A DNA stretch of 64,000 nt from Streptococcus cristatus ATCC 51100 (GCF_000222765.1 NZ_AFUE01000009.1:48001-112000), one strand, 5' to 3'; shown: positions 32,869 to 46,083, counted from the first letter of the stretch. Notes: a model not told the origin generated them from the sequence alone. Program-made: numbers and translations.

Positions 32869-33681
32869 TCATTTTTCAACTGCATCCCAGAGCTGGCGGA
32901 TGCTTTTTTTCTGCACGGGATCGACAAAGTGTGGGGCGATTTCTACCAGAGATTGCAAGACAAAAGCTCGCTCAGCCACATAAGGATGAGGAACAATCAA
33001 ATCTGGACTATATATCTCCTCCTGCCCTATGTAAAGGATATCCAGATCAATCACACGAGGTCCCCATTTGATCTCCCGCACGCGCCCTAGATCCGCTTCG
33101 ATAGCCAAGAGCGTCTGCATTAACTCCTCAGGATTGAGCCAAGTTTCAACTTCAACAACTTGATTGAGAAACGGATCCTGCTCAACCCCACCCCAAGGCT
33201 CCGTCTCGATACGACTTGATGCCTGCAAAATTCTTATATTTTGTTCTGCCATTTTTTCCAAAGCCGCATCCAGATTGGCAGCTGGGCTGCCTTGATTGCT
33301 TCCCAGAGCGATAAAGGCTTTCCGCTTTTGACGCACTAGCTTGACTGAGCAGGTCTCTAAAGGCAGCGGCACCGGTGCCCAAGGCTTCTTGACCTCCAAG
33401 CTGACCTTCTGTACCAAAGGGTGAATTAGAAAAATCCGATCAATCAGCTTGTAAGCCAGCGTCTCAATCAAGTCTTCCTTGCTCTCCTGACACCAGTGGG
33501 TCAAATCCTGAGCCAATTCTCCATAGTGGATAGAAGCTGTCAGGTCGCCTGTTTTAGCAGCCCGAGTCATATCATAGTCCAAAATCAGATCCAGCACAAA
33601 ACGCTGGCCTAACTCCTTCTCCGCTCCAAACAGACCGTGATAAGCATACACTTCCAAATCCTTAATGCGCAGCTGATCCAT
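32869..33681 (-). CDS. folK: Bifunctional dihydroneopterin aldolase / HPPK (FolB-FolK fusion, SulD-like)
   Basis: This 270-residue protein fuses two folate enzymes. Residues 1-115 are dihydroneopterin aldolase ([13 protein letters not shown] and I-H-Y-G-E-L-A). Residues 120-270 are 6-hydroxymethyl-dihydropterin pyrophosphokinase ([29 protein letters not shown]). Together they convert dihydroneopterin to the pyrophosphorylated pterin used by FolP. The same fusion is known from pneumococcal SulD. AAAGGATAAAAGA precedes the ATG. It is the last gene of folP-folC-folE-folBK. Confidence 0.95.
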   Translation of the reverse strand: MDQLRIKDLEVYAYHGLFGAEKELGQRFVLDLILDYDMTRAAKTGDLTASIHYGELAQDLTHWCQESKEDLIETLAYKLIDRIFLIHPLVQKVSLEVKKPWAPVPLPLETCSVKLVRQKRKAFIALGSNQGSPAANLDAALEKMAEQNIRILQASSRIETEPWGGVEQDPFLNQVVEVETWLNPEELMQTLLAIEADLGRVREIKWGPRVIDLDILYIGQEEIYSPDLIVPHPYVAERAFVLQSLVEIAPHFVDPVQKKSIRQLWDAVEK

Positions 33682-33768
33682 TCTTTTATCCTTTCTGATT
33701 CAAGTTTCTGCATTTTATCCTTGATAAAACAATCTAGCCTTTCCCGACATGCTCCACCACTGATAAGA

Positions 33769-34323
33769 TCAATGTCCCATCAGCTTGTAAGCTTCATTTT
33801 TTAGGTCCTTATCCGTCGCTAAAACGCCACGCGCCGCTGTAGTAACCGTTGCAGTGCCAGGCTTTCTGACTCCTCGCATATTCATACACATATGCTCAGC
33901 TTCCACCCAGACCAAGGCCCCTTGAGCACCCAGATAGTCCATCAAAGCCTCAGCAATTTCTACGGTCAATCGCTCTTGAATCTGCGGTTTCTTGGCATAG
34001 ACCTCTACCGTTCGAGCCAGCTTGGACAGGCCTGCTACCCGACCATTAGGCACATAGGCGATATGAACCTTCCCGTAAAATGGCAGGAAGTGGTGCTCAC
34101 ACATGGAATGAAAGAAAATATCCTTTTCCACTACCATATTATTGTCAATAATTTCAAAAGACTTGGATAGATGCTCCTCAGCCGTCTCGCCCAGCCCAGC
34201 AAAAATTTCCTGATACATCTTGGCAATGCGCTGGGGCGTCTCCTGCAAGCCTTCGCGGCTTCCGTCTTCGCCAATCGCCTCAATAATCTGGGCAACAGCT
34301 GCTTCAATTTTCTTCGTGTCCAT
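33769..34323 (-). CDS. folE: GTP cyclohydrolase I
   Basis: This 184-residue enzyme starts folate synthesis by converting GTP to dihydroneopterin triphosphate. Zinc and active-site motifs are present: [30 protein letters not shown], and [11 protein letters not shown]. The ATG at 34323 has AGGAG five bases upstream and is preferred to a TTG at 34353. It overlaps the end of folC by 20 bp. Confidence 0.96.
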   Translation of the reverse strand: MDTKKIEAAVAQIIEAIGEDGSREGLQETPQRIAKMYQEIFAGLGETAEEHLSKSFEIIDNNMVVEKDIFFHSMCEHHFLPFYGKVHIAYVPNGRVAGLSKLARTVEVYAKKPQIQERLTVEIAEALMDYLGAQGALVWVEAEHMCMNMRGVRKPGTATVTTAARGVLATDKDLKNEAYKLMGH

Positions 34324-35647
34324 ATTCACTCCTAGATTCTTTTTCTTTGTCAATGATATAGGCCCTGACCTGAGCCAAAAAATAAAGGGAGCCCGTAATC
34401 AGCAAGAGCTCATCGGTCCCATGCTCAGCTTTCAAATGAGCTTCTAAAAATCCCTGCCAATCAGCATAGTCCAAGCCCTGCTCACAGGCCAGCGCCTCCA
34501 TTTTTTCTTTGGAAAAGCTCCGTGGATCTGCAAAATTGGTCAAAATTAGCTGACTCTTAGGCACCTGCTTGAGCTGACCCACCATTTCCTCCAGAGACTT
34601 GGTCTGGATACAGCTGAAAAGGATTTTCTTATCCAAGTCTGGATAATGCTGGCTCAAGGTCCTCGTCAATCTCTCCATGGCATGTGGATTGTGGGCGCCA
34701 TCAAGCAAAATACGAGGCTGGTGCGAAATCTGCTCCATCCGACCCGGCCAGTTTGTAGCTACTAAAGCGGCGGCTATTTGCTCTTTTGTTAACAGCGGTA
34801 GTTGCTTGCTCTGACAATAGAGGTCACAGAGCTCAATCGCCAAACCAGCATTATCTACCTGATGCTGCCCCAACAGAGGCGTCTGGTAATGTTCCACCTC
34901 CCGATGGGCATTGGAAAAGCTAAAATGCTCTCCTGAGTCAGTCCCGCCCAAGCTCTGAACTTGATAAGACTGCCCATAAACATAGTGAGGCGCTTGCATT
35001 TGATGAGCCTTGCCCTCAATGACCGCTAGAGCTTCTGGCTCAATCCGTCCAGTCACCAAGGGCACATTTGGCTTGATAATCCCCGCCTTCTGCTCGGCAA
35101 TTGCTGCCAGAGAATGCCCCAGCAGAGCCACATGATCTAAGCCAACAGTCGTAATAGCCGTCAAATCAGATCGGCAGACATTGGTGCTATCCAAGAGGCC
35201 ACCCATGCCGACCTCCATAATGGCCACATCGACCCGCTCCTGAGCCAAATAATCATAGGCCAAAGCCGTCATGATTTCAAACTCAGTTACTCCCTGCAAA
35301 ACCTCATCGTTCGCTTGCTCTTCAAAAAAAGCTCGATAAGTTTCTAAAAGGCGCTCTAAATCTTGATTAGAGATAGGCCGACCATTGATGGCGATTTGTT
35401 CATTGTAGCTGATCAGATAGGGGGAAGTAAAGATTCCTACACGCAGGCCTCGCATTTCCAATAGGTGACGCAGGTGGGCAATGGTTGAGCCCTTCCCGTT
35501 GGTCCCTCCTATATGAATCACTGACAGCTGCAAATGAGGATTTCCCCGCAGCGCCAGCATCCTCTCCATCCGCTCCAAGCCAAAATTAGGACTATCCGTC
35601 CGATAGGCTTCCAGCCAGCTTAAATCTGGCAATTCTTCTTTTATCAT
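34304..35647 (-). CDS. folC: Folylpolyglutamate / dihydrofolate synthase
   Basis: This Mur-ligase-fold enzyme of 447 residues adds glutamate to dihydropteroate and folates using ATP. The P-loop [10 protein letters not shown] is seen near residue 50, with [16 protein letters not shown] for the Mg site and [11 protein letters not shown] in the C-terminal domain. A GTG at 35653 overlaps the folP stop (GTGA) and is an equally possible start, adding two residues. Context in the fol operon supports the assignment. Confidence 0.94.
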   Translation of the reverse strand: MIKEELPDLSWLEAYRTDSPNFGLERMERMLALRGNPHLQLSVIHIGGTNGKGSTIAHLRHLLEMRGLRVGIFTSPYLISYNEQIAINGRPISNQDLERLLETYRAFFEEQANDEVLQGVTEFEIMTALAYDYLAQERVDVAIMEVGMGGLLDSTNVCRSDLTAITTVGLDHVALLGHSLAAIAEQKAGIIKPNVPLVTGRIEPEALAVIEGKAHQMQAPHYVYGQSYQVQSLGGTDSGEHFSFSNAHREVEHYQTPLLGQHQVDNAGLAIELCDLYCQSKQLPLLTKEQIAAALVATNWPGRMEQISHQPRILLDGAHNPHAMERLTRTLSQHYPDLDKKILFSCIQTKSLEEMVGQLKQVPKSQLILTNFADPRSFSKEKMEALACEQGLDYADWQGFLEAHLKAEHGTDELLLITGSLYFLAQVRAYIIDKEKESRSEYGHEEN

Positions 35648-35649
35648 AC

Positions 35650-36664
<1,015 letters not shown>

Positions 36665-36750
36665 GCAAAGCCAACAGCAGATGCAGCATCAGTTTTACAA
36701 ACTGCACTTGATCCTACAAGCAGTCCTCTCAGACTCTTGTTTCATTTATC

Positions 36751-36759
36751 ATTTTACCA
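36751..36759 (-). promoter_or_regulatory. Extended -10 promoter of the folate operon
   Basis: The minus strand reads TGGTAAAAT; a weak TTCTTA is near the -35 distance. It gives a leader of roughly 145 bases. Confidence 0.55.
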
Positions 36760-36786
36760 CAATTCCGCTATTTAAGAAAACACTTT

Positions 36787-37416
36787 TTACAAACAGAAAG
36801 GCAAAAGGAGGATCAGAAGTAAATTCCGAAGAAGATGAGCCAGTAAGGACAATTCTAGAGAGCTAACCCAGGCTTTTAAGAGCTGGACAAAAGCCATACC
36901 TAAACTTAGATAAATTAGAAAGCAAGATGATTCTCCGGGATTTTTCAGGAAAGCAAAGAGAGCAAGTCCCAAGACAATACACCAACTCTTTCTGTATTTC
37001 ATCTGCCTGTTTTGCTTAGCCTGTGATGACATTCCAAATAAATCCATGCCAAGTAGTAGCAAGGAGGAAGCGGAAAAACTGTTTGAGATAAGCTGCTGCA
37101 AAGGCGTTAGCTCAGAACTCGACTGCCCACAGAGGAGAACGAGACTCGCTGCATTGCTTGCAATCATCAAAAAATAAAAGCAACGTAAGTGCTGAAACCG
37201 CTTGGAAGCCCGTAGCTCTATCTTAAAATCCCGCCACTCATGAGAAAAGTAAGAGGCATACCCTAAGAGAATAAGCAAAAACAGAGAGATAAAAAGCAAG
37301 TTAGGCCTCGATAAAGCGAAACGATTGGTCATCGGATGAACCAAAAGCAGCAAGACCGATTGCATTAGCATAGCTACTAATAATATTTGGATAGATTTTT
37401 GAAATGTGAGCCTCAT
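36787..37416 (-). CDS. Polytopic membrane protein of unknown function
   Basis: This 209-residue protein has about six hydrophobic segments. Its C-terminal L-S-L-L-A-H-L-L-R-N-L-L resembles the last helix of the neighbouring CPBP protein (G-I-L-A-H-M-L-R-N-A-I), but the E-E-x-x-x-R motif is absent, so it may be a degenerate or inactive relative. A good ribosome site (AAGGAG) precedes the ATG, and a TATAAT lies upstream at 37449-37454. I do not recognise a specific family. It sits between the folate operon and the CPBP gene, separated from the latter by a terminator. Confidence 0.7.
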   Translation of the reverse strand: MRLTFQKSIQILLVAMLMQSVLLLLVHPMTNRFALSRPNLLFISLFLLILLGYASYFSHEWRDFKIELRASKRFQHLRCFYFLMIASNAASLVLLCGQSSSELTPLQQLISNSFSASSLLLLGMDLFGMSSQAKQNRQMKYRKSWCIVLGLALFAFLKNPGESSCFLIYLSLGMAFVQLLKAWVSSLELSLLAHLLRNLLLILLLPFCL

Positions 37417-37516
37417 TTTTTACTCCTTAAAGCTAAGATACAATTCTCATTATAGAACAAAAGATTCGCTTTGCTAGCTCCATGTCCTCAAAAGTCACTT
37501 TTTATCCCTGAAATGT

Positions 37517-37543
37517 CAAAAAAGAGGTCAATCTGACCTCTTC
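37517..37543 (-). terminator. Intrinsic terminator after the CPBP gene
   Basis: AAGAGGTC-agatt-GACCTCTT followed by TTTT on the minus strand, 20 bp after the CPBP stop. Confidence 0.88.
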
Positions 37544-37562
37544 ATCCATGAATGATATCTAG

Positions 37563-38233
37563 TTAACTTTGTGAAATAATCATCACCAAAATAGCAATGG
37601 CATTCCGTAACATATGGGCTAAAATTCCCATTTCCAAACGCTTAGTCTGGTGAACCACCAAAGCTAGAACGCCCCCCATACCAGCATAAAGGACAAAACT
37701 ACCGATGTTGGTCGGACCGTGGAAAAAACCAAAAAGGATAGAACCAACTATCAGACCAATCAACTCATGCTTTGGAAACAGCTTTTGGGGAATCAAACCA
37801 CGGAAAATAATCTCTTCCAAAATTGGCGCTGAAAAAACAGCTCCCACAATAAGCAAAACAACGGGCGTACTCTGAAACAAGTTTTGCAAAGCAGTTTGAT
37901 TGGCTGTCGTTCCTGAAAGTTGGCCCTCTAGAACCATAATAATCGCAGCAAAAATACTAACTCCGAAAGTTATCAGATAGGATAATACTAGCCAGATTAC
38001 CGATTTTAAGTTAAAAAACTAAAATCAAGGGTCAGTAAGCCTTCTTTTTTAGCCATTCGCAGGGCATAAAAAATGATCAGCAAATAAATCATCAGGATAA
38101 GCAAGGTGTATCCCATTGAAAAACTTTGATCTCGACCTTTGTAAAACTGGATCAGTACAAAAGGAACTTGAGTCTGTACGGCTAAAAACAAAGCCAGTAA
38201 ACTATATTCTACTTTTTGCAAAAAAATTTTCAT
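37563..38233 (-). pseudogene. CPBP-family intramembrane metalloprotease gene split by a frameshift
   Basis: Two frames together make one CPBP (Abi) protein of about 223 residues. The first (38233 to a TAA at 38006) gives the N-terminal helices and ends L-T-L-D-F-S-F-L-T. Inserting one T into the T6 run (38013-38018) continues into F-N-L-K-S-V-I-W-L-V-L and onward without a stop to 37563. The second part holds the active site: E-E-I-I-F-R-G, F-G-F-F-H-G and H-M-L-R-N. The promoter and ribosome site upstream are intact. As read, the product lacks all catalytic motifs unless the second part is translated separately. A homopolymer sequencing error is an alternative. Relatives process or protect against peptides such as bacteriocins. 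Confidence 0.85.
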
Positions 38234-38251
38234 TTCTTCCTCCTTTTACTT

Positions 38252-38280
38252 AGTATATCGAATTTTTCCCTTCCTGTACA
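38252..38280 (-). promoter_or_regulatory. Promoter of the CPBP gene
   Basis: TGTACA (38275-38280), 17 bp, TATACT (38252-38257) on the minus strand, then AGGAGG before the ATG at 38233. Confidence 0.6.
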
Positions 38281-38422
38281 GCTAATAGCCATATAAAATC
38301 AAAAAATGTGCCATCTGCTCACTAGGAAGCTCTTTTCTAAGCTGTTGATTCGATATAGCAACAAAATGGATCTCTGAAACCTCCAGTTGTATTCTAACCG
38401 CGCCTCCTCCGTCCAAGCTAGC

Positions 38423-38453
38423 AAAAAAGGAAGAGAATACAAGATTCTCTTCC
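38423..38453 (-). terminator. Strong intrinsic terminator of rpoBC
   Basis: A perfect 10-bp stem GGAAGAGAAT-cttgt-ATTCTCTTCC followed by TTTTTT, 35 bp after the rpoC stop. The remaining bases 38281-38422 hold no gene I can support. Confidence 0.95.
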
Positions 38454-38487
38454 TGATAGACTTTTATATGTAAACTCAAGCAAGTTT

Positions 38488-41400
38488 TTATGATTCTACG
38501 CTTGTTTCAACTTCTTCAGTCTCTGCTGTTTCCACAACTTCGTCAATGATTTCAACTTCATTGATTGCTTGTGGTTCCAAGTTACGGTAACGAGCCATAC
38601 CAGTACCAGCTGGGATAATCTTACCGATGATAACATTTTCCTTAAGGCCAAGGAGATGATCTTTCTTACCACGGATAGCAGCATCTGTCAGGACACGAGT
38701 TGTTTCCTGGAAGGAAGCTGCAGACAAGAAGCTGTTTGTCTCAAGGGAAGCCTTGGTGATTCCCATGAGGACTGGACGAGCTGTCGCAGGCACACCGCCT
38801 GAGATAACCACATCACGGTTAGCATCTGTAAAGTCTGTGATATCCATGAGAGTTCCCATAAGAAGATCTGTGTCACCTGGATCCATGACGCGCACCTTGC
38901 GAATCATTTGACGAACCATTACCTCAATGTGTTTGTCGCCGATTTCTACCCCTTGGCTACGGTAAACTTTTTGTACCTCAGCAAGCAAGTAAGTTTCAAC
39001 AGACAAGACATCACGGACAGCCAACAAGTGCTTAGGCTGGATAGAACCTTCGGTCAAGGCAGCGCCGCGAGAAACTTGGTCGCCCACTTCCACCTTCATA
39101 CGGGCTGTAAATGGCACCACATATTCACCTTCGCCAGTTGCACCTTTTACAAAGACTTTCTTGGTACGAGTAGATGCATCTTCTTCGATGGCAGTAACTT
39201 CACCCTTGACTTCAGTGATGACCGCTTCCCCTTTCGGATTGCGGGCTTCAAAGATTTCTTGGACACGAGGAAGACCCTGAGTGATATCGGTATTAGAGGC
39301 AACCCCACCCGTGTGGAAGGTACGCATGGTCAACTGTGTACCTGGCTCCCCGATAGATTGGGCAGCGATGGTTCCGACTGCTTCACCGACTTCAACCGCA
39401 TCACCAGTCGCCAAGTTGATACCGTAACAGTGACGGCAGACACCGTGGCGAGTGTTACATGTAAAGACGGAACGAATCGTCACTTCTTCAACACCAGCAT
39501 TGACAATCTCACGCGCCTTGTCTTCGGTGATCAATTCATTTGGACCGATGATAACTGCGCCAGTTTCTGGATGTTTAACCGTCTTCTTAGTGTAACGACC
39601 ATTGAGACGCTCTTCCAGAGACTCGATCATTTCCTTGCCTTCTGTAATAGAAGTGATAAGCAAGCCGCGGTCTGTACCACAGTCGTCCTCACGGATAATC
39701 ACGTCTTGAGCAACGTCAACCAGACGACGAGTCAAGTAACCTGAGTCGGCTGTCTTGAGGGCCGTATCGGTCATACCTTTACGGGCACCGTGAGTAGAGA
39801 AGAACATTTCCAATACAGACAAACCTTCGCGGAAGTTTGAAAGAATTGGCAATTCCATGATACGTCCGTTCGGAGCCGCCATCAGACCACGCATACCGGC
39901 AAGCTGCGAGAAGTTCGAGATATTACCACGGGCTCCAGAGTCCATCATCATAACGATTGGGTTCTTCGGATCTTGGTTAGCAACCAAGCGTTTTTCCAAT
40001 TTTTCACGGGCAGCACGCCATTCAGCAGTCACTGCATTGTAGCGCTCGTCATCAGTAATCATACCGCGACGGAATTGCTTGGTAATTTGTTCTACACGCT
40101 TGTGAGACTCTTCGATAATCTCTGCCTTGTCTTCTACGACTGGAATGTCAGCAATACCCACTGTCAAACCAGCCAGCGTAGAATGGTGGTAACCTAAGTC
40201 TTTCAAGCGGTCCAGCAGGGCAGATGTTTCTGTCGTGCGGAAGCGTTTGAAGATTTCAGCGATGATATTTCCTAGATTTTTCTTCTTGAACGGAATATTT
40301 AGCTCTAGGGCTTCAATAGCAGACTTGATGTCTTTACCTGGCTCCAAGAAGTATTTAGCTGGAACACCTTCTGTCAAGTTAGCATTCGTTGGCTCTTGCA
40401 GGTAAGGCAGCTCTTCTGGCATGATATCGTTGAAGAGAATCTTACCTACTGTGGTCATGAGGATCTTGTGTTTTTGATCTTCTGTCCATGGCTTGTTGAG
40501 GCTATCTGTCGCGATACCTACACGAGTATGCAAGTGGACATAGCCATTACGCAAGGCCATCACAGCTTCATCACGGTCTTTAAAGACCATGCCTTCGCCT
40601 TCACGACCTGCTTCTTCCATAGTCAGGTAGTAGTTACCCAAGACCATATCCTGAGACGGTGTTACAACTGGTTTTCCGTCTTTCGGATTCAAGATGTGCT
40701 CAGCAGCCAACATGAGGATACGAGCTTCAGCCTGCGCTTCTTCAGACAATGGAACGTGGATGGCCATTTGGTCACCGTCAAAGTCGGCATTGTAGGCTTC
40801 ACAGACCAGTGGGTGCAAGCGAAGAGCTTTACCGTCGATTAGAACTGGCTCAAAGGCTTGGATACCTAAACGGTGAAGGGTCGGTGCGCGGTTAAGGAGC
40901 ACTGGATGTTCTTTGATAACATCTTCCAAGACATCCCAGATACGCTCATCGCCACGCTCTACCATACGTTTAGCAGCTTTCACATTCTGTGCATAATCAC
41001 GGGCAACAATTTCCCGCATAACAAACGGTTTGAAGAGCTCGATCGCCATTTCACGTGGCACACCACATTGATACATCTTCAATGTTGGACCAACGGCGAT
41101 AACGGAACGGCCTGAGAAGTCAACCCGTTTACCCAGCAAGTTTTGACGGAAGCGCCCTTGTTTCCCTTTGAGCATGTGACTCAAAGACTTAAGCGGACGG
41201 CTACCTGGTCCTGTGATTGGACGACCACGACGACCATTGTCAATCAAAGCGTCAACCGCTTCTTGCAACATCCGCTTCTCATTTTGAACGATGATACCTG
41301 GTGCATTCAACTCAAGCAAACGAGCCAAACGGTTGTTCCGGTTGATAACACGGCGGTAGAGGTCGTTCAAGTCAGATGAGGCAAAGCGGCCACCGTCCAA

Positions 41401-42132
41401 TTGGAGCATTGGACGTAGATCTGGTGGAATGACTGGCAGGATATTGAGAATCATCCATTCTGGCTTATTGCCAGAGCGGTAGAAAGCATCCAAAACGTCC
41501 AAACGACGAATGGCCTTGATTCGTTTTTGACCAGAAGCTGTTTTCAATTCTTCCTTGAGAGCTGCAATTTCTGTTTCCAAATCCACTTGTTTCAGCAAGT
41601 CTTGGATCGCTTCTGCTCCCATCTTGGCAACGAATGAACCTGCACCATATTCACGGAGGCGCTCACGATACTCGCGCTCCGTCATGATAGATTTGTGCTC
41701 CAGTGGTGTTTCCTTAGGATCAATCACCACATAAGCCGCAAAATAAATGACTTCTTCTAGGGCGCGCGGACTCATATCCAGAGTCAAGCCCATACGGCTT
41801 GGGATTCCCTTGAAATACCAAATGTGAGAAACCGGTGCTTTAAGCTCGATGTGCCCCATACGCTCACGGCGAACCTTAGTCCGTGTTACTTCAACACCAC
41901 AGCGGTCACAAATAATCCCTTTGTAACGAATCCGTTTGTATTTACCGCAGGCACACTCCCAATCCTTGGTTGGCCCGAAGATCACCTCGTCAAAGAGGCC
42001 TTCACGTTCTGGCTTCAAGGTCCGGTAATTGATTGTCTCAGGCTTCTTCACTTCTCCGTAAGACCATGAACGGACCTTACTTGGAGAAGCTAGGGTGATT
42101 TGCATACTTTTAAATCGATTTACATCAACCAC
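38488..42132 (-). CDS. rpoC: DNA-directed RNA polymerase subunit beta'
   Basis: This 1214-residue catalytic subunit starts M-V-D-V-N-R-F-K-S at a GTG preceded by AAAGG, the usual streptococcal start. The zinc-binding C-x-C ... C-x-x-C (C-A-C-G-K-Y ... C-D-R-C) follows the N-terminus, and the catalytic Mg motif N-A-D-F-D-G-D is present. The second zinc cluster C-R-H-C-Y-G and the trigger-loop region [11 protein letters not shown] are also present. It lies 38 bp after rpoB and is cotranscribed with it. Full length; nothing unusual. Confidence 0.98.
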   Translation of the reverse strand: MVDVNRFKSMQITLASPSKVRSWSYGEVKKPETINYRTLKPEREGLFDEVIFGPTKDWECACGKYKRIRYKGIICDRCGVEVTRTKVRRERMGHIELKAPVSHIWYFKGIPSRMGLTLDMSPRALEEVIYFAAYVVIDPKETPLEHKSIMTEREYRERLREYGAGSFVAKMGAEAIQDLLKQVDLETEIAALKEELKTASGQKRIKAIRRLDVLDAFYRSGNKPEWMILNILPVIPPDLRPMLQLDGGRFASSDLNDLYRRVINRNNRLARLLELNAPGIIVQNEKRMLQEAVDALIDNGRRGRPITGPGSRPLKSLSHMLKGKQGRFRQNLLGKRVDFSGRSVIAVGPTLKMYQCGVPREMAIELFKPFVMREIVARDYAQNVKAAKRMVERGDERIWDVLEDVIKEHPVLLNRAPTLHRLGIQAFEPVLIDGKALRLHPLVCEAYNADFDGDQMAIHVPLSEEAQAEARILMLAAEHILNPKDGKPVVTPSQDMVLGNYYLTMEEAGREGEGMVFKDRDEAVMALRNGYVHLHTRVGIATDSLNKPWTEDQKHKILMTTVGKILFNDIMPEELPYLQEPTNANLTEGVPAKYFLEPGKDIKSAIEALELNIPFKKKNLGNIIAEIFKRFRTTETSALLDRLKDLGYHHSTLAGLTVGIADIPVVEDKAEIIEESHKRVEQITKQFRRGMITDDERYNAVTAEWRAAREKLEKRLVANQDPKNPIVMMMDSGARGNISNFSQLAGMRGLMAAPNGRIMELPILSNFREGLSVLEMFFSTHGARKGMTDTALKTADSGYLTRRLVDVAQDVIIREDDCGTDRGLLITSITEGKEMIESLEERLNGRYTKKTVKHPETGAVIIGPNELITEDKAREIVNAGVEEVTIRSVFTCNTRHGVCRHCYGINLATGDAVEVGEAVGTIAAQSIGEPGTQLTMRTFHTGGVASNTDITQGLPRVQEIFEARNPKGEAVITEVKGEVTAIEEDASTRTKKVFVKGATGEGEYVVPFTARMKVEVGDQVSRGAALTEGSIQPKHLLAVRDVLSVETYLLAEVQKVYRSQGVEIGDKHIEVMVRQMIRKVRVMDPGDTDLLMGTLMDITDFTDANRDVVISGGVPATARPVLMGITKASLETNSFLSAASFQETTRVLTDAAIRGKKDHLLGLKENVIIGKIIPAGTGMARYRNLEPQAINEVEIIDEVVETAETEEVETSVES

Positions 42133-42170
42133 TATTTCTTACCTTTCTTATTTATCTAATCAGCGACGAA

Positions 42171-45100
42171 TTATTTTTCTTCATTTCCTTCAGCATCAAA
42201 AGCTGCTTTAGCTTCTTGAGCCTGTTTTTGACGTGCTTTTTCCAGATCGTCCACATGGATTACATCTTCATCCATATCCTCATCCAAGTCACGAAGTTCT
42301 ACTTCTTGGTCATCTTCGTCAAGGACACGCATGTCAAGACCAAGAGATTGCAATTCTTTCACAAGAACTCGGAAGGATTCTGGCACACCTGGTTTTGGAA
42401 TTGGTTTTCCTTTGGTAATCGCTTCATAAGCTTTCAAACGTCCGTTGATATCGTCAGACTTGTAAGTCAAGATTTCTTGAAGTACGTTTGACGCACCGTA
42501 AGCCTCTAGGGCCCAAACTTCCATTTCCCCGAAACGTTGTCCACCAAACTGAGCTTTACCTCCGAGTGGCTGTTGGGTAACAGTTGAGTATGGACCAACT
42601 GAGCGGGCGTGGAGCTTATCGTCAACCATGTGGTGGAGCTTGATCATGTACATGACACCGACAGAAACACGGTTATCAAATGGCTCACCAGTACGTCCAT
42701 CATAAAGAATTGTCTTAGCATCGCTATCCATACCAGCTTCACGAACTGTAGACCAGAGATCTTCTGAGCTTGCTCCGTCAAAGACTGGTGTCGCAATGTG
42801 GATGCCCAAGTTACGAGCTGCCATACCAAGGTGGAGTTCCATAACCTGGCCGATATTCATACGGGATGGTACCCCAAGTGGGTTCAACATGATATCAACT
42901 GGGGTTCCGTCTGGCAAGTATGGCATGTCTTCCACAGGAACGATACGGGATACAACCCCTTTGTTTCCGTGGCGTCCGGCCATCTTATCTCCGACCTTGA
43001 TCTTACGTTTTTGAGCGATGTAGACACGCACCAGCATGTTAACACCGGATTGCAACTCATCACCGTTTGCACGAGTAAAGATCTTCACATCGCGAACGAC
43101 ACCATCGGCACCGTGTGGTACACGAAGCGAGGTATCACGTACTTCACGAGACTTATCACCAAAGATAGCATGCAAGAGGCGTTCTTCAGCTGAAAGATCT
43201 TTTTCACCCTTAGGGGTTACTTTACCTACAAGGATATCGCCTTCTTTAACTTCCGCACCGATACGGATAATCCCCATTTCGTCAAGGTCTTTAAGAGCAT
43301 CTTCACCAACGTTTGGAATTTCACGAGTGATTTCTTCAGGCCCAAGCTTTGTATCACGTGTTTCTGATTCGTATTCTTCGAGGTGGACAGATGTATAGAC
43401 ATCGTCTTTGACCAGGCGCTCACTCATGATAACCGCATCCTCGAAGTTGTAACCTTCCCATGTCATGTAGGCAACGATTGGGTTTTGTCCAAGCGCCATT
43501 TCTCCATTTTCCATAGAAGGTCCGTCTGCGATAAAGTCGCCTTTTTCAACGACATCGCCAACTTTTACAAGAGTGCGTTGGTTGTAGGCAGTTCCTGAGT
43601 TTGAACGACGGAATTTTTGGATGTGGTAAACATCCAATGAACCATCTTCACGACGAACTTCTACCTTATCCGCATCCGCATAGGTAACCTTACCATCATA
43701 CTGGGCAATGACCGCCGCACCAGAATCGTGGGCAGCTTGGTATTCCATACCAGTACCAACATAAGGCGCTTTTGGATCGATCAAAGGCACAGCCTGACGC
43801 TGCATGTTGGCACCCATGAGGGCACGGTTGGAGTCGTCGTTTTCCAAGAAAGGAATACATGCTGTCGCTACGGCAACTACCTGCTTAGGTGATACGTCCA
43901 TGTAGTCTACTTGGTCTGAAGGGAATTCTTGGTTATTACCTTGGTGGCGTCCCATAACGATAGGCTCTGCAAAGCCACCTTTTTCATTCAGTTTAGAGTT
44001 GGCCTGCGCTACGATAAATTCATCTTCCTCATCAGCTGTCAGCCAAACAATTTCGTTGGTTACCACGCCAGCTTCACGATCTACCTTACGGTAAGGCGTT
44101 TGAATAAAGCCATATTTGTTAAGGTGTCCGTAAGAAGACAAGTTATTGATCAAACCGATGTTTGGTCCTTCAGGCGTTTCAATCGGACACATACGACCAT
44201 AGTGAGTATAGTGCACGTCCCGCACTTCATAACCAGCGCGGTCACGTGTCAAACCACCAGGTCCTAAGGCAGATAGACGACGCTTGTGAGAAAGCTCAGA
44301 TAGCGGATTGTGTTGGTCCATGAACTGTGACAACTGTGAAGAACCAAAGAATTCTTTAATAGCAGCAGTTACAGGACGGATGTTAATGATTTGTTGCGGT
44401 GTGAGAACCTCATTGTCCTGAACGCTCATCCGTTCGCGAACATTACGTTCCATCCGAGAAAGTCCCAGACGAACTTGGTTGGCCAAAAGCTCACCAACCG
44501 CACGAATACGACGGTTCCCCAAGTGGTCAATATCATCCACACGACCGATACCTTCTGCCAAGTTGAGGAAATAGCTCATTTCAGCCAAGATGTCAGCTGG
44601 TGTTACAGTACGAACCTTGTCAGAAGGATTTGCGTTACCAATCATGGTCACAACACGATCTGGATCGCTTGGTGCGACGACCTTGAACTTCTGCAATTCC
44701 ACAGGCTCTGTCAAGACAGCTGAGTCGTTTGGAATATAAGTGATCTTGTTCAAACCATTGTCCAGTTGCTCTGCAATGCTGTCAATCACACTGCGAGTCA
44801 TGACTGTACCAGCTTCGACAAGAATTTCACCTGTTTCAGCATCTACCAGATGTTCTGCCAATGTTTGATTGAGCAGACGGTTCTTGATGTTGAGCTTCTT
44901 GTTAATCTTGTAACGACCAACGGCTGCCAAGTCATAACGATGTGGATCAAAGAAACGAGCTACAAGCAGAGAACGAGAACTTTCAGCCGTCTTAGGCTCA
45001 CCTGGACGAAGACGCTCATAGATTTCTTTCAGAGCTTCATCCGTACGAGAGTCCATTGGGTTCTTGTGAATATCTTTTTCAATGGTATTGCGCACCAAGT

Positions 45101-45743
45101 CGCTGTCACCAAAGATGTCTAAGATCTCATCATCACCTGAGAAACCAAGCGCACGAACCAAAGTAGTAAATGGAATTTTACGCGTCCGGTCAATACGAGT
45201 ATAGGCGATATCTTTTGAGTCTGTTTCTAGCTCTAACCAAGCTCCGCGGTTAGGAATAACCGTTGAACCGTAGCCAACTTTTCCGTTTTTGTCAACTTTA
45301 TCGTTGAAGTAAACCCCTGGCGAACGCACCAACTGAGACACGATAATCCGCTCACCACCGTTGATGATGAAGGTTCCCATTTCAGTCATGATTGGGAAGT
45401 CGCCAAAGAAGACTTCCTGCGTCTTGATTTCACCAGTTTCCTTATTAATCAGGCGGAAAGTCACAAAGATTGGCGCTGAGTAGCTAGCATCGTGGATACG
45501 AGCTTCTTCCAGCGTATATTTAGGCTCACGGATTTCATAGCCGACAAATTCCAGTTCCATGGTGTCGGTAAAGTTTGAAATAGGAAGCACATCCTCGAAG
45601 ACTTCTTTCAAACCATGGTCCAAGAAATCTTTAAACGAGTCTGTTTGAATTTCAATCAAGTTTGGTAAATCAAGAACTTCTTTAATTCTTGAAAAACTAC
45701 GACGGGTCCGATGTTTCCCGTATTGAACGTCATGTCCTGCCAA
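42171..45743 (-). CDS. rpoB: DNA-directed RNA polymerase subunit beta
   Basis: This 1190-residue subunit starts [11 protein letters not shown] behind AAAAGGAG. The rifampicin-binding region reads [20 protein letters not shown] with [11 protein letters not shown] next to it, the wild-type streptococcal sequence, so no common rifampicin-resistance substitution is visible. The conserved E-G-P-N-I-G-L-I and [12 protein letters not shown] motifs are present. Transcribed with rpoC from a consensus promoter 340 bp upstream, through a structured leader. Confidence 0.98.
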   Translation of the reverse strand: MAGHDVQYGKHRTRRSFSRIKEVLDLPNLIEIQTDSFKDFLDHGLKEVFEDVLPISNFTDTMELEFVGYEIREPKYTLEEARIHDASYSAPIFVTFRLINKETGEIKTQEVFFGDFPIMTEMGTFIINGGERIIVSQLVRSPGVYFNDKVDKNGKVGYGSTVIPNRGAWLELETDSKDIAYTRIDRTRKIPFTTLVRALGFSGDDEILDIFGDSDLVRNTIEKDIHKNPMDSRTDEALKEIYERLRPGEPKTAESSRSLLVARFFDPHRYDLAAVGRYKINKKLNIKNRLLNQTLAEHLVDAETGEILVEAGTVMTRSVIDSIAEQLDNGLNKITYIPNDSAVLTEPVELQKFKVVAPSDPDRVVTMIGNANPSDKVRTVTPADILAEMSYFLNLAEGIGRVDDIDHLGNRRIRAVGELLANQVRLGLSRMERNVRERMSVQDNEVLTPQQIINIRPVTAAIKEFFGSSQLSQFMDQHNPLSELSHKRRLSALGPGGLTRDRAGYEVRDVHYTHYGRMCPIETPEGPNIGLINNLSSYGHLNKYGFIQTPYRKVDREAGVVTNEIVWLTADEEDEFIVAQANSKLNEKGGFAEPIVMGRHQGNNQEFPSDQVDYMDVSPKQVVAVATACIPFLENDDSNRALMGANMQRQAVPLIDPKAPYVGTGMEYQAAHDSGAAVIAQYDGKVTYADADKVEVRREDGSLDVYHIQKFRRSNSGTAYNQRTLVKVGDVVEKGDFIADGPSMENGEMALGQNPIVAYMTWEGYNFEDAVIMSERLVKDDVYTSVHLEEYESETRDTKLGPEEITREIPNVGEDALKDLDEMGIIRIGAEVKEGDILVGKVTPKGEKDLSAEERLLHAIFGDKSREVRDTSLRVPHGADGVVRDVKIFTRANGDELQSGVNMLVRVYIAQKRKIKVGDKMAGRHGNKGVVSRIVPVEDMPYLPDGTPVDIMLNPLGVPSRMNIGQVMELHLGMAARNLGIHIATPVFDGASSEDLWSTVREAGMDSDAKTILYDGRTGEPFDNRVSVGVMYMIKLHHMVDDKLHARSVGPYSTVTQQPLGGKAQFGGQRFGEMEVWALEAYGASNVLQEILTYKSDDINGRLKAYEAITKGKPIPKPGVPESFRVLVKELQSLGLDMRVLDEDDQEVELRDLDEDMDEDVIHVDDLEKARQKQAQEAKAAFDAEGNEEK

Positions 45744-45779
45744 GTTTCTAACTCCTTTTTTATAAAGTACAGAGGGAGG

Positions 45780-45960
45780 GAATCGGAGAAAATTGAGATT
45801 TTCTGATTATTGGAATACTAACCATTTGCCTCTCATATCGTACTCTTCTTCACTCTTACCAAGGGGAGACCCCTTCTACGCCATTGACTCTCGTCAAAAC
45901 AGCTACAATCAGTCCCTTTTGCTAAGTTTTTAGAATCTTTAAATTTGCGTTACAAATCCT
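45780..45960 (-). ncRNA. Structured rpoB leader, candidate Lacto-rpoB RNA
   Basis: The region between the promoter-proximal terminator hairpin and rpoB has no reading frame but contains AAGGGG-tct-CCCCTT and flanking segments that can pair. A conserved Lacto-rpoB RNA motif upstream of rpoB is known in Lactobacillales. Location and structure fit, but I have not matched its consensus base by base; the boundaries are approximate. Confidence 0.5.
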
Positions 45961-45980
45961 AGAATTCTGAAAAATAGACA

Positions 45981-46028
45981 CAAAAAGAGCAGCTAAATCT
46001 GACTTATAAAAAGTTTGATTTAACTGCT
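45981..46028 (-). terminator. Terminator hairpin in the rpoB leader (attenuator or pbp1b terminator)
   Basis: On the minus strand AGCAGTTAAATC pairs over 12 bp with GATTTAGCTGCT, followed by CTTTTTG. It lies about 50 bp downstream of the rpoB promoter, so rpoBC transcripts must also pass it. Confidence 0.8.
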
Positions 46029-46083
46029 GCAAGCTTTAATCGGACAATATTTCAATTAAAGCACACGACAAATTATTGATACT

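Noticed and set aside
38282-38479. 65-codon minus-strand frame directly after rpoC
   Set aside because: It starts at a TTG without a ribosome site and is read straight through the perfect rpoC terminator hairpin (38423-38453), which encodes part of it.
38908-39744. 278-codon plus-strand frame
   Set aside because: It is antisense to rpoC, has no promoter or ribosome site, and results from strong codon bias in the real gene. The same applies to the other long antisense frames in rpoB, rel and the dikinase genes.
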